From Streptomyces sp. NBC_00091 (GTDB lineage: Bacteria; Actinomycetota; Actinomycetes; Streptomycetales; Streptomycetaceae), in NCBI RefSeq assembly GCF_026343185.1, contig NZ_JAPEMA010000001.1, forward strand, positions 1,364,001-1,428,000: a DNA stretch of 64,000 nucleotides, read 5' to 3'. Below, piece by piece: positions 55,311 to 63,167 of the stretch. Below the pieces are notes generated by a model. That model did no database searches and was not told where the DNA came from. It saw only the letters and a program-made list of their open reading frames with translations. Position 1 is the stretch's first letter. Each line of letters begins with the position of its first letter. The position numbers were made by a program, and so were the translations under genes.

Positions 55311-55973
55311 TCAACGGGAGAGTGAAACCGGCTGCGCCGTCGCCGGGGCCGAGGAGGGGGCCGTCGGCAGCTGCCCGGCCGGGACCGGAGCGGGCACCCC
55401 GCCGGGGGTCGGGACCCGGTCGCGGACGAACGCGTCGGTCAGCGGGACCACGGGACCCGGACGGGTCGCGGGGGCCTCACCCCGGGCGTTCGGCTCGATC
55501 CCCTCCAGCGGCAGCGAGCCGCCGAGCGCGATCGCGGCCAGCGACACGGCTCCCGCCGCGACGAAGGCGAAGCGGCGTCTGGGACGGCCCACCTCGTGGA
55601 TACGGAACCCCTCGCGCGGGGCGGCCGGGGCGGAGTACCCGAACGAGGAGAAGGGGTCGACGCCCGGGGCCGGGGGCGCGAGCGGCGCCCCCGGTCCGCC
55701 GCCCGGCCCGGAAGGCCCGGATGGCCCGTCGGGCCCCGTGCCCGGCAGCCCCTGCAGCCGGGCCAGCAGCCCGGCGGACAGCGGCGGCGGGGCGCTCTCC
55801 ACGAACAGGGTCTTCAGCCGGCGCTGCGCATCGGCCTCGGCCTTGCACTTGGCGCAGGTCGCCAGGTGCGCCAGCACACGCTCGCGCGCGTCGTGCCCCA
55901 GCTCCCCGTCCACCAGGGCGGCGAGACGGTCGCCCAGGTGCTGTTCGGCGGGGGACGGACTGGCTCCGCTCAC
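55311..55973 (-). CDS. rseA: ZAS-type anti-sigma factor (RseA-like)
   Basis: 220 residues. The N-terminal anti-sigma domain has H-x3-C-x2-C (HLATCAKCK, about 36-44), a zinc-associated anti-sigma motif that can sense redox. The middle is Gly/Pro-rich; one hydrophobic segment (about 138-155: [20 protein letters not shown]) is a likely membrane helix. GTG 55973 overlaps the sigma-factor stop by 4 bp (GTGA), the standard sigma/anti-sigma coupling. Confidence 0.88.
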   Translation of the reverse strand: MSGASPSPAEQHLGDRLAALVDGELGHDARERVLAHLATCAKCKAEADAQRRLKTLFVESAPPPLSAGLLARLQGLPGTGPDGPSGPSGPGGGPGAPLAPPAPGVDPFSSFGYSAPAAPREGFRIHEVGRPRRRFAFVAAGAVSLAAIALGGSLPLEGIEPNARGEAPATRPGPVVPLTDAFVRDRVPTPGGVPAPVPAGQLPTAPSSAPATAQPVSLSR

Positions 55974-56749
55974 TCGGCTCCGCCCTCTCCCCCGGCGCCC
56001 GGCGCGCCCACCGCCACACCCGCCAGCGCGCGCTGTTCCGCGCGGGCCTCGGGAGAGCGGTGCTTGAGCGCCTTGCGCAGGTGCGAGCGGCCGCGGTGGA
56101 TACGGCTGCGGACGGTGCCGAGCTTCACGCCGAGCGTGGCGGCGATCTCCTCGTAGGACAGGCCCTCGATGTCGCAGAGCACCACGGCGGCACGGAACTC
56201 GGGCGCCAGGGTGTCCAGCGCCTGCTGCACGTCGGCGTCGAAGTGGGTGTCGTGGAGCACCTGCTGCGGGGACGGCTCACGGCTCGGCAGCCGCTCGGCG
56301 GCGTCGTCCCCGAGGGCGTCGAAGCGGATCCGCTGCTTGCGGCGCACCATGTCCAGGAACAGGTTCGTGGTGATGCGGTGCAGCCAGCCCTCGAAGGTGC
56401 CGGGCGTGTAGGTGGACAACGACCGGAAGACGCGGACGAAGACCTCCTGCGTCAGGTCCTCGGCGTCGTGCTGGTTGCCCGTCAGACGGTAGGCAAGGCG
56501 GTAGACCCGCGCACTGTGCGTGCTGACGATCTCCTCCCACGTGGGAGGGGTCCACGCCTGGGAGCCCGCATCGGCGGCAAAGGTCGCGGTGGTCGCGGTG
56601 TGGGCGGTGTGGAAGCGGTCAGCAGTGTAGGTCACGGATTTCGGCTCACCCGCCGACCAGAAGAGACGTCTCAACACGCCTCCACGATCCACAAGCGCAG
56701 CCGCACCTCCCCTGTCGGCTCTGGTGGTGTCCAGTGGAGCCCCTACCAT
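55970..56749 (-). CDS. sigE: ECF RNA polymerase sigma factor (mycobacterial SigE type)
   Basis: 259 residues. Region 2 has [29 protein letters not shown] and [22 protein letters not shown]; region 4 has [39 protein letters not shown]. An N-terminal extension of about 70 residues precedes region 2, as in M. tuberculosis SigE. ATG 56749 has a GGAGGGG site. It forms the sigE-rseA-htrA-tatB block. Note that the name sigE belongs to another sigma factor in S. coelicolor. Confidence 0.93.
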   Translation of the reverse strand: MVGAPLDTTRADRGGAAALVDRGGVLRRLFWSAGEPKSVTYTADRFHTAHTATTATFAADAGSQAWTPPTWEEIVSTHSARVYRLAYRLTGNQHDAEDLTQEVFVRVFRSLSTYTPGTFEGWLHRITTNLFLDMVRRKQRIRFDALGDDAAERLPSREPSPQQVLHDTHFDADVQQALDTLAPEFRAAVVLCDIEGLSYEEIAATLGVKLGTVRSRIHRGRSHLRKALKHRSPEARAEQRALAGVAVGAPGAGGEGGAE

Positions 56750-56866
56750 AGCCACCCCTCCCGTCAGCTCTGGATAAGCATTTTTGCAGTAACTTTGCAC
56801 GGACCTCGGGGCCCGGACTGCCGATCTGCCCGCAGCCGTCCCCTCTATCCCGCCTCTCACCCTCCC

Positions 56867-56892
56867 AACGCCCGGTCCCATCTGCGGGTTCC
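56867..56892 (-). promoter_or_regulatory. ECF-type promoter of the sigma-factor operon
   Basis: The minus strand reads GGAAC (plus 56888-56892), 18 nt, GTT (plus 56867-56869), the SigE/SigH-like consensus. It lies about 110 bp upstream of the sigma-factor ATG, so the operon may be autoregulated or SigR-controlled. Confidence 0.65.
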
Positions 56893-56946
56893 CGACGTCA
56901 GCGGATACAGTCACCGTTGCGCCAACTATGGGGACAGGAGAGGGTC

Positions 56947-57579
56947 ATTAGCGGCAACCGGCAGACGAGCTGGGCGTTCGCCGACGCGTTTGTCGCCGAG
57001 GACGACGCTCTGCGATGGGCCCGCGACCGGTCCAGGGAAGCGGGCCTGCGGTCCGTCTCCCCCGGCACCGGGGCCGCGCTGCGCCTGCTCGCCGCCACCG
57101 CGGACGCCAAGGCGGTCGCCGAGATCGGCACGGGGACGGGCGTCTCCGGCATCCACCTGCTGCACGGGATGCGGCCGGACGGCGTACTGACCACGGTGGA
57201 TCCCGAACCCGACCGGCAGGCCTTCGCCCGCCAGGCCTTCCGCGCCGCCGGCTTCGCGGGCAACCGGGCCCGCTTCATCCCCGGCCGGGCCCTGGACGTC
57301 CTGCCGCGGCTCGCCGACGGCGGCTACGACCTCGTCTTCTGCGACGGGGACCCCGCCGAGTCCCTGGACTACCTCGCCGAATCGTTGCGCCTGCTGCGGC
57401 CCGGGGGGCTGGTGTGCTTCGAGGGGGTCTTCTCCGACGGCCGCACCGTCGACTCCGCCGCCCAGCCGGTGGAGGTCATCCGGGTCCGCGAGCTGCTGCG
57501 CACCGTCCGGGAGAGCCCGGCCCTGGAGGCCGCCCTCCTCCCGGTGGGCGACGGCCTCCTCTGCGCGGTCCGCCGCTAG
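56947..57579 (+). CDS. O-methyltransferase (SAM-dependent)
   Basis: 210 residues from ATT 56947, or 220 from TTG 56917. SAM-binding motif VAEIGTGTGVSGIHLL, then LTTVDPEPDRQ, YDLVFCDGDP and LRLLRPGGLVCFEGV, matching the class-I O-methyltransferases of the catechol/caffeoyl-CoA type. The family N-terminus GNRQTSWAFADAF begins directly after the ATT, which has GGAG 6 nt upstream; no ATG or GTG is available. It is divergent from the ECF sigma gene as in mycobacteria (Rv1220c). Substrate unknown. Confidence 0.87.
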   Translation: MSGNRQTSWAFADAFVAEDDALRWARDRSREAGLRSVSPGTGAALRLLAATADAKAVAEIGTGTGVSGIHLLHGMRPDGVLTTVDPEPDRQAFARQAFRAAGFAGNRARFIPGRALDVLPRLADGGYDLVFCDGDPAESLDYLAESLRLLRPGGLVCFEGVFSDGRTVDSAAQPVEVIRVRELLRTVRESPALEAALLPVGDGLLCAVRR

Positions 57580-57619
57580 CCCCCCGGCGGGCCGCCCGGT
57601 GCTGCCGCTGCGCGGAGCC

Positions 57620-57690
57620 GTCCCCGCCCCGCCCTTTCTCCGTATCCCGGGGCTCCGCCCCGGACCCCCAGCGCCTCAGGCTCCCCCAGC
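57620..57690. repeat. Intergenic Streptomyces REP-like element
   Basis: CCCGGGGCTCCGCCCCGGACCCC, shared with the copies inside adnB and at 22.9 kb. Lies in the 292-bp gap between the methyltransferase and DUF3117 genes; nothing else is seen in that gap except a weak stem near 57800-57850. Confidence 0.7.
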
Positions 57691-57871
57691 TGACCGACCC
57701 GGCCCCGCCCGGCGGGTCGGCGGACGGAGTCCGGCGCAGCGGCGCGAAGCCGGGGAGGCCCGCCAGGGCCGAGCCGCGCGAGCGGCGCGTCAAAAAAGGG
57801 TGCGGGCAAAACAACACCGCCCCGGCCGCGGAGAGCGGGCGGGGCGGTGCAGAGTCAGATGGTGCCGACGC

Positions 57872-58039
57872 TTAGCCGACGACCTTCTTCAGGGCGTCAC
57901 CCAGGGCGTCCGCCTCGTCCGGAGTCAGCTCGACGACAAGCCGACCGCCGCCTTCGAGCGGTACGCGCATGACGATGCCTCGCCCCTCCTTGGTGACCTC
58001 GAGCGGGCCGTCGCCCGTCCGCGGCTTCATGGCCGCCAT
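57872..58039 (-). CDS. DUF3117 family protein (55 residues)
   Basis: 55-residue protein beginning AAMKPRTGDGPLEVTKEGRG and ending DEADALGDALKKVVG, the DUF3117 family pattern (M. tuberculosis Rv1211 type). ATG 58039 has a GGGGAACGAG-like ribosome site. The small beta-rich body is well conserved across Actinobacteria; function unknown. Confidence 0.88.
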   Translation of the reverse strand: MAAMKPRTGDGPLEVTKEGRGIVMRVPLEGGGRLVVELTPDEADALGDALKKVVG

Positions 58040-58371
58040 GCTCGTTCCCCTTCCTGAAACCAGCTCATCGTCAGCCGACGGCCCCGTTCAGGCGCCTAGT
58101 ACCCGGCATCGAACACATTGCTTCCCAGCCATTATCCCGCATGTCAGGACCCGATGACCAACATCGGACGGGAACGCTTGCGCAACGCGCTCGGCCAAAA
58201 CCACTCATTTCGGGGATCCGCCTGCGATACTTCGCCGCTCTCCCCTGGGGAAGGGCTCTGGTTTGTTTGACGCACATCACATGCCCGCCCCCCGTCCCGT
58301 CCGCCATGCTGGCCCTTGCACCGGCCGGTACCGGCCGGTAGCCAAGCCCGCGACGAAGGGGGACCCCCGCC
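58040..58371. other. 332-bp divergent intergenic region
   Basis: Holds the promoters of the DUF3117 gene (minus) and enoyl-CoA hydratase gene (plus). A TTGACG at 58267-58272 could be a -35 but no good -10 is found at proper distance. A CCGGTACCGGCCGG palindromic tract is at about 58320-58340. I see no gene in it. Confidence 0.5.
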
Positions 58372-59175
58372 ATGGCCGACAGCGTGCTCTACGAAGTGAC
58401 CGACGGACTCGCGACCATCACGATCAACCGGCCCGACGCGATGAACGCCATGAACACCGAGGCCAAGGTCGCCCTGCGCGACGCGGTCCGGGCGGCCGCC
58501 GCCGACACCGCGGTACGGGCGGTCCTGCTCACCGCGGCCGGCAACCGGGCCTTCTGCGTCGGCCAGGACCTCAAGGAGCACATCGGGAACCTGGCCGCGG
58601 ACCGCGAGAGCGGCTCGAAGCTCACGATGAGCACGGTCTCGGAGCACTACAACCCGATCGTCCGGGCCCTGACGGAGATGCCCAAGCCGGTGGTGGCCGG
58701 GGTCAACGGCGTCGCGGCCGGAGCCGGCTTCGGCTTCGCGCTGGCGGCGGACTTCCGGGTCGTCGCCGACACGGCGTCCTTCAACACCTCCTTCGCCGGG
58801 GTCGCGCTGACCGCCGACTCCGGGGTGTCCTGGACCCTCCCCCGCCTGATCGGCGCCTCGCGGGCCTCCGACCTCCTCCTCTTCCCCCGCTCGGTGAAGG
58901 CCCAGGAGGCGTACGAGCTGGGCATCGTGAACCGCCTGGTCCCGTCGGACTCCCTGCACGCGGAGGCCGAGTCGGTGGCGCGTGCCCTCGCCTCGGGCCC
59001 CACGGTGGCCTACGCCGCCCTGAAGGAGTCCCTGGCGTACGGGGCGGCCCACTCGCTCTCCGACGCCCTGGAGCGCGAGGACGTCCTCCAGGCGCGCGCG
59101 GGTGCCTCCGAGGACCACTCCATCGCCGTCCAGGCCTTCCTCGCGAAGCAGCCCCCGAAGTACCTGGGGCGATGA
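58372..59175 (+). CDS. Enoyl-CoA hydratase/isomerase
   Basis: 267 residues, crotonase fold. CoA/oxyanion features: FCVGQDLKEH, VAGVNGVAAGAGFGFALAADF, and the C-terminal SFAGVALTADSGVSW. The second catalytic Glu of true hydratases is replaced by Asp (ADSGV), as in some isomerase/PaaG-like members. ATG 58372 follows GAAGGGG. It hydrates or isomerises an acyl-CoA; pathway not clear from neighbours. Convergent with the glycosylase gene (4 bp gap). Confidence 0.9.
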   Translation: MADSVLYEVTDGLATITINRPDAMNAMNTEAKVALRDAVRAAAADTAVRAVLLTAAGNRAFCVGQDLKEHIGNLAADRESGSKLTMSTVSEHYNPIVRALTEMPKPVVAGVNGVAAGAGFGFALAADFRVVADTASFNTSFAGVALTADSGVSWTLPRLIGASRASDLLLFPRSVKAQEAYELGIVNRLVPSDSLHAEAESVARALASGPTVAYAALKESLAYGAAHSLSDALEREDVLQARAGASEDHSIAVQAFLAKQPPKYLGR

Positions 59176-59179
59176 CGGC

Positions 59180-59761
59180 TCACGCCTCGCGGGAGACGCA
59201 GCCCGCGAGGTGGTCGTTGACCAGGCCGCACGCCTGCATCAGGGCGTAGGCGGTGGTGGGCCCGACGAAGCGGATGCCCGCCTTCTTCAGGGCCTTGGCC
59301 AGGGCCGTGGACTCCGCGGTGACCGCCGGCACGTCGCCGGTGGTCCTCGGGGCCCGGCCCTGCTTCCGGGGGGCGTGGGACCAGATCAGCCGGTCCAGCT
59401 CCCCGGCCTCCCAGCCGGCCAGCTCCTTCGCGTTGGCGAGGGTGGCCTCGATCTTGGCCCGGTTGCGGATGATCCCCTCGTCGGCCAGCAGCCGCTCCGC
59501 GTCCGCCGGGCCGAACTCCGCGACGGCGGCGATCTCGAAGTCCGCGAAGGCCTTACGGAACCCCTCGCGCCGGCGCAGGATCGTCAGCCAGGACAGCCCG
59601 GACTGGAAGGCCTCCAGGCACAGCCGCTCGTACAGCGCGTCGTCCCCGTGGACGGGCTTGCCCCACTCGGTGTCGTGGTAGACGACGTAGTCCTCCGTGG
59701 ACAGCCCCCACGGGCAGCGCAGCCCGCCGTCCGGGCCCGCCACGAGCCCGGCGCCGCTCAC
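59180..59761 (-). CDS. tag: DNA-3-methyladenine glycosylase I
   Basis: 193 residues with family motifs RCPWGLSTEDYVVYHDTEWGKP, FQSGLSWLTILRRREGFRKAF and NRAKIEATLANA. Zinc-binding residues of the TAG family (Cys near N-terminus CPW, His YHDTEWG and the C-terminal CGLVNDHLAGC) are present. It removes 3-methyladenine in base-excision repair. GTG 59761 overlaps the DivIVA-like stop by 4 bp, so both are translated together. Confidence 0.93.
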   Translation of the reverse strand: MSGAGLVAGPDGGLRCPWGLSTEDYVVYHDTEWGKPVHGDDALYERLCLEAFQSGLSWLTILRRREGFRKAFADFEIAAVAEFGPADAERLLADEGIIRNRAKIEATLANAKELAGWEAGELDRLIWSHAPRKQGRAPRTTGDVPAVTAESTALAKALKKAGIRFVGPTTAYALMQACGLVNDHLAGCVSREA

Positions 59762-60111
59762 CGCTCGTCCTTGGTGAGGTCGATCCGCTCCGCCGGCGCC
59801 GCGGCGCGGGCCGGGCCGTGCGCGGCGGCGGCCGTCAGCTCCGCGATCCGGGCGTCCCGCTCGGCCAGCTCGGCCGCGAGCCGGTCCAGGACCTCGTCCA
59901 CTTCGGCCATCCGGTAGCCGCGCGGAGCGACCGGAAGCCGCAGGGCGTCGATGTCCGCCCGGACCACCGGCCGGCTCTCCGGCAGCGCGTCGGCCACCCG
60001 GTCCGGCTCGGCCTCGGGCAGTACGGCCTCCGCGCCTCCGCCGACCACCGCGAGGGTGACCGCGGCCACGACCACGACCAGCGCGATCAGCAAGAACCAG
60101 AACACGATCAA
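59758..60111 (-). CDS. DivIVA-domain protein with N-terminal membrane helix
   Basis: 117 residues. One N-terminal membrane segment (FWFLLIALVVVVAAVTLAVV), then a linker, then the DivIVA signature LRLPVAPRGYRMAEVDEVLDRLAAEL followed by a short charged helix. Too short to be the polar-growth DivIVA; similar to mycobacterial Rv1209 next to tagA. It may help position cell-envelope proteins. GTG 60111; the end overlaps the glycosylase gene by 4 bp. Confidence 0.87.
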   Translation of the reverse strand: MIVFWFLLIALVVVVAAVTLAVVGGGAEAVLPEAEPDRVADALPESRPVVRADIDALRLPVAPRGYRMAEVDEVLDRLAAELAERDARIAELTAAAAHGPARAAAPAERIDLTKDER

Positions 60112-60187
60112 CTCCCCTGAGAGACTCCGGCCACCAGGTTAAGGTCGCAGACGAGGCGCGAGGGTCGCCGAAGGAGGAAAGAGCAGG

Positions 60188-61048
60188 ATGCTGCGACTGG
60201 GCAGGCGCGAGTTCGACACCCACGAGCCGGTGATCATGGCCATCGTGAACCGCACCCCGGACTCCTTCTACGACCAGGGCGCGACCTTCCGCGACGAGCC
60301 CGCGCTGGACCGGGTCGAGCAGGCGGTGACCGAGGGCGCGGCGATCATCGACATCGGCGGGGTCAAGGCGGGCCCCGGCGAGCACGTGGACGCGGCGGAG
60401 GAGGCCCGGCGCACGGTCGGCTTCGTGGCGGAGGTGCGGCGCCGCCACCCGGACGTGGTGATCAGCGTCGACACCTGGCGGCACGAGGTCGGCGAGGCCG
60501 TCTGCGAGGCCGGGGCGGACGTGCTGAACGACGCGTGGGGCGGGGTGGACCCGAAGCTGGCGGAGGTCGCCGCGCGCTACGGCGCGGGCATCGTCTGCAC
60601 CCACGCGGGCGGGGTCGAGCCGCGCACCCGGCCGCACCGGACCTCGTACGAGGACGTGATGGAGGACATCCTGCGCGTCACGGTCGGGCTCGCGGAGCGG
60701 GCCGCGGCCCTCGGGGTGCCACGGGAGTCGATCATGATCGACCCGGGCCACGACTTCGGGAAGAACACCCGCCACTCACTCGAGGCCACCCGCCGCCTGG
60801 AGGAGATGACGCGGACGGGCTGGCCGGTGCTGGTCTCGCTGTCCAACAAGGACTTCGTCGGCGAGACCCTCGACAAGCCGGTCAAGGAGCGCCTGCTGGG
60901 CACCCTGGCGACCACCGCCGTCTCGGCCTGGCTCGGCGCCCAGGTCTACCGCGTCCACGAGGTCGCGGAGACGAAGCAGATTCTGGAGATGGTCCGCTCC
61001 ATCCAGGGCCACCGCCCGCCGGCCGTCGCCCGCCGCGGACTGGCCTGA
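60188..61048 (+). CDS. folP: Dihydropteroate synthase-like protein (FolP2 type)
   Basis: 286 residues, TIM-barrel. DHPS motifs: MAIVNRTPDSFYDQG, IIDIGGVKAGPGE, ISVDTWRHEV and PGHDFGKNTRHS. The D-x-G and NDAWGG motifs differ from the main FolP consensus, agreeing with the FolP2 paralogue. In mycobacteria, FolP2 lies next to the DivIVA-like and tag genes and lacks sulfonamide-target activity. Activity here is uncertain. ATG 60188 has GAGGAAAGAGCAGG before it. Confidence 0.88.
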   Translation: MLRLGRREFDTHEPVIMAIVNRTPDSFYDQGATFRDEPALDRVEQAVTEGAAIIDIGGVKAGPGEHVDAAEEARRTVGFVAEVRRRHPDVVISVDTWRHEVGEAVCEAGADVLNDAWGGVDPKLAEVAARYGAGIVCTHAGGVEPRTRPHRTSYEDVMEDILRVTVGLAERAAALGVPRESIMIDPGHDFGKNTRHSLEATRRLEEMTRTGWPVLVSLSNKDFVGETLDKPVKERLLGTLATTAVSAWLGAQVYRVHEVAETKQILEMVRSIQGHRPPAVARRGLA

Positions 61049-61141
61049 CGGCCCCACCCGACGGCCGGAGGACGGCGCAGCCGTCCGAAGCCGGTAAGGC
61101 GCCCGAGCGCCGCACCGCGCGAGGACGGCGTCGAGGGTGGT

Positions 61142-61174
61142 GGGCCGCGCCGCCCGCCTAGGGCGGCGCGGCCC
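61142..61174. terminator. Terminator between convergent folP and LOG-family genes
   Basis: Perfect 14-nt arms GGGCCGCGCCGCCC / GGGCGGCGCGGCCC with a GCCTA loop. No T-run; the hairpin strength and the convergent setting suggest termination on both strands. Confidence 0.75.
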
Positions 61175-61180
61175 GCGGCC

Positions 61181-61936
61181 CTACTTCGCGACTTCCTTGG
61201 TCACCAGCGCGATGGCCTCGTCCACGTCGTCCGTGACGTGGAAGAGGTAGAGGTCCTTCTCCGAGGCCTTGCCCTGGGCGATGACCGTGTTGCGCAGCCA
61301 GTCGATCAGGCCGCCCCAGTACTCCGTGCCGAAGAGCACGATGGGGAACCGGGTGATCTTCTGCGTCTGCACCAGGGTCAGCGCCTCGAACATCTCGTCC
61401 AGCGTGCCGAGCCCGCCCGGCAGCACCACGAACCCCTGGCTGTACTTCACGAACATCGTCTTGCGGACGAAGAAGTACCGGAAGTTCAGCCCGAGATCGA
61501 CGTGCTGGTTGAGCCCCTGCTCGAAGGGGAGCTCGATGCCCAGGCCGACGGAGATGCCGTTCGCCTCGCGGGCGCCCTTGTTGGCCGCCTCCATCGCGCC
61601 CGGGCCGCCGCCGGTGATGACGGCGAAGCCCGCCTCGACGAGCGCGCTGCCGATCCGTACGCCCGCCTCGTACTCCGGCGAGTCCACCGGAGTGCGGGCG
61701 GAGCCGAACACGCTGATCGCGGGCGGCAGCTCGGCGAGCGTGCCGAAGCCCTCGATGAACTCCGACTGGATGCGCAGGACCCGCCAGGGATCGGTGTGCA
61801 CCCACTCGGAGGGCCCGGCCGAGTCCAGCAGCCGCTGGTCCGTCGTACTGCCCGCCTGCACCTGGCCCCGCCTGCGCAGCACCGGCCCGAGCTGCTGCTC
61901 CTCGGGCCGACGACGAGTACCTTCGGGGTTGCCCAT
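61181..61936 (-). CDS. LOG family (TIGR00730) Rossmann-fold protein
   Basis: 251 residues. The LOG signature PGGLGTLDE is present (about 155-163), with ITGGGPGAMEAANKGA upstream. The family cleaves ribose-5'-phosphate from nucleotides, such as AMP or cytokinin precursors. A Gly/Gln-rich N-terminus of about 40 residues precedes the domain. ATG 61936 has GGAGGGAG. The mycobacterial equivalent, Rv1205, makes cytokinins. It is divergent in orientation from folP and 64 bp downstream of dapE. Confidence 0.9.
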   Translation of the reverse strand: MGNPEGTRRRPEEQQLGPVLRRRGQVQAGSTTDQRLLDSAGPSEWVHTDPWRVLRIQSEFIEGFGTLAELPPAISVFGSARTPVDSPEYEAGVRIGSALVEAGFAVITGGGPGAMEAANKGAREANGISVGLGIELPFEQGLNQHVDLGLNFRYFFVRKTMFVKYSQGFVVLPGGLGTLDEMFEALTLVQTQKITRFPIVLFGTEYWGGLIDWLRNTVIAQGKASEKDLYLFHVTDDVDEAIALVTKEVAK

Positions 61937-62000
61937 GATGTGCTCCCTCCTGCTGATCGTTGGATCAGGTTAGGCGCACGAAGGTGACCGGAAGGGGAAT

Positions 62001-63080
62001 TTACGAGGTCAGCCAGGCGCGGAGTCGTTCCTCGCAGTGCAGGATCGCCTTCGTCTCGACGCGCTCGTCGACCTTGTGGGCCAGCAGGGCGTCGCCCGGG
62101 CCGTAGTTGACCGCCGGGACGCCGAGCGCGCTGAAGCGGGAGACGTCCGTCCAGCCGAACTTGGGCATGGGCCGGCCGCCGACCGCCTCCATGAAGGCCG
62201 CCGCGGCCGGGTGGGACAGGCCCGGCAGGGCGCCGCCCGAGGAGTCGTCGATCACGAACTCGGCGATGTCGCAGTCCGCGAAGACCTCCCGTACGTGGGC
62301 CAGCGCGTCGGCCTCGCTGCGGTCGGGGGCGTAGCGGAAGTTCACGGTCACCGTGCAGGCGTCCGGGATGACGTTGTTGGCGACGCCGCCCTCGACGCGG
62401 ACGGCGTTGAGGCCCTCGTGGTACTCCAGGCCGTCGATGACCGGCTTGCGGGGCTCGTACGCGGCCAGCTTCGCCAGGATCGGGCCCGCGGCGTGGATGG
62501 CGTTGGAGCCCATCCAGCTGCGCGCGGAGTGGGCGCGCTCGCCCTTCGTGCGCAGCAGCACGCGCAGGGTGCCCTGGCAGCCGCCCTCGACCTCGGCGTT
62601 GGAGGGCTCCAGCAGCACGGCGAAGTCGCCGGTCAGCCAGTCCGGGTGGGCCGCGGCGACCTTGCCGAGGCCGTTGAGGTCGGCGGCGACCTCTTCCTGG
62701 TCGTAGAAGACGAAGGTGAGGTCGCGGTTGGGCTCGGGGACGGTCGCCGCGATCCTCAGCTGTACGGCGACCCCGGACTTCATGTCCGTCGTGCCGCAGC
62801 CCCACAGGACGTCGTTCTCGTCCAGGCGGGACGGGACGTTGTCGGCGATCGGCACGGTGTCGAGGTGGCCGGCGAGTACGACGCGCTCGGCGCAGCCGAG
62901 GTGCGTACGGGCGACGACGTTGTTGCCGAGACGGTCGACGGTGAGGTGCGGGAGGGCGCGCAGCGCGTCTTCCACGAGGTCGGCGAGCACCTTCTCGTCG
63001 CCGCTCACGGAGGGGATGTCGACGAGCCGGGCGGTCAGCTCGGCAGCGTCCAGGGTGAGGTCCAGCTCGGATTCGGACAT
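62001..63080 (-). CDS. dapE: Succinyl-diaminopimelate desuccinylase
   Basis: 359 residues, M20 family. Metal ligands in LAGHLDTVP (His, Asp), GCGTTDMKSG (Asp), and DQEEVAADLNG (Glu), with HKVDERVE near the end. The actinobacterial DapE pattern of length and motifs fits. It hydrolyses N-succinyl-LL-diaminopimelate in lysine and peptidoglycan synthesis. ATG 63080 begins the conserved LDLTLDAAELTARLVDIPSVSG block. The short divergent gap to the next gene is 87 bp. Confidence 0.92.
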   Translation of the reverse strand: MSESELDLTLDAAELTARLVDIPSVSGDEKVLADLVEDALRALPHLTVDRLGNNVVARTHLGCAERVVLAGHLDTVPIADNVPSRLDENDVLWGCGTTDMKSGVAVQLRIAATVPEPNRDLTFVFYDQEEVAADLNGLGKVAAAHPDWLTGDFAVLLEPSNAEVEGGCQGTLRVLLRTKGERAHSARSWMGSNAIHAAGPILAKLAAYEPRKPVIDGLEYHEGLNAVRVEGGVANNVIPDACTVTVNFRYAPDRSEADALAHVREVFADCDIAEFVIDDSSGGALPGLSHPAAAAFMEAVGGRPMPKFGWTDVSRFSALGVPAVNYGPGDALLAHKVDERVETKAILHCEERLRAWLTS

Positions 63081-63167
63081 GGAACTGACCCTAACGCCCC
63101 GGGATGGGCGGGAACCTGGTCCGTCCGGCCGGTGGACGCGATATCGGCCTCAAGTACGGTGGGCCGC

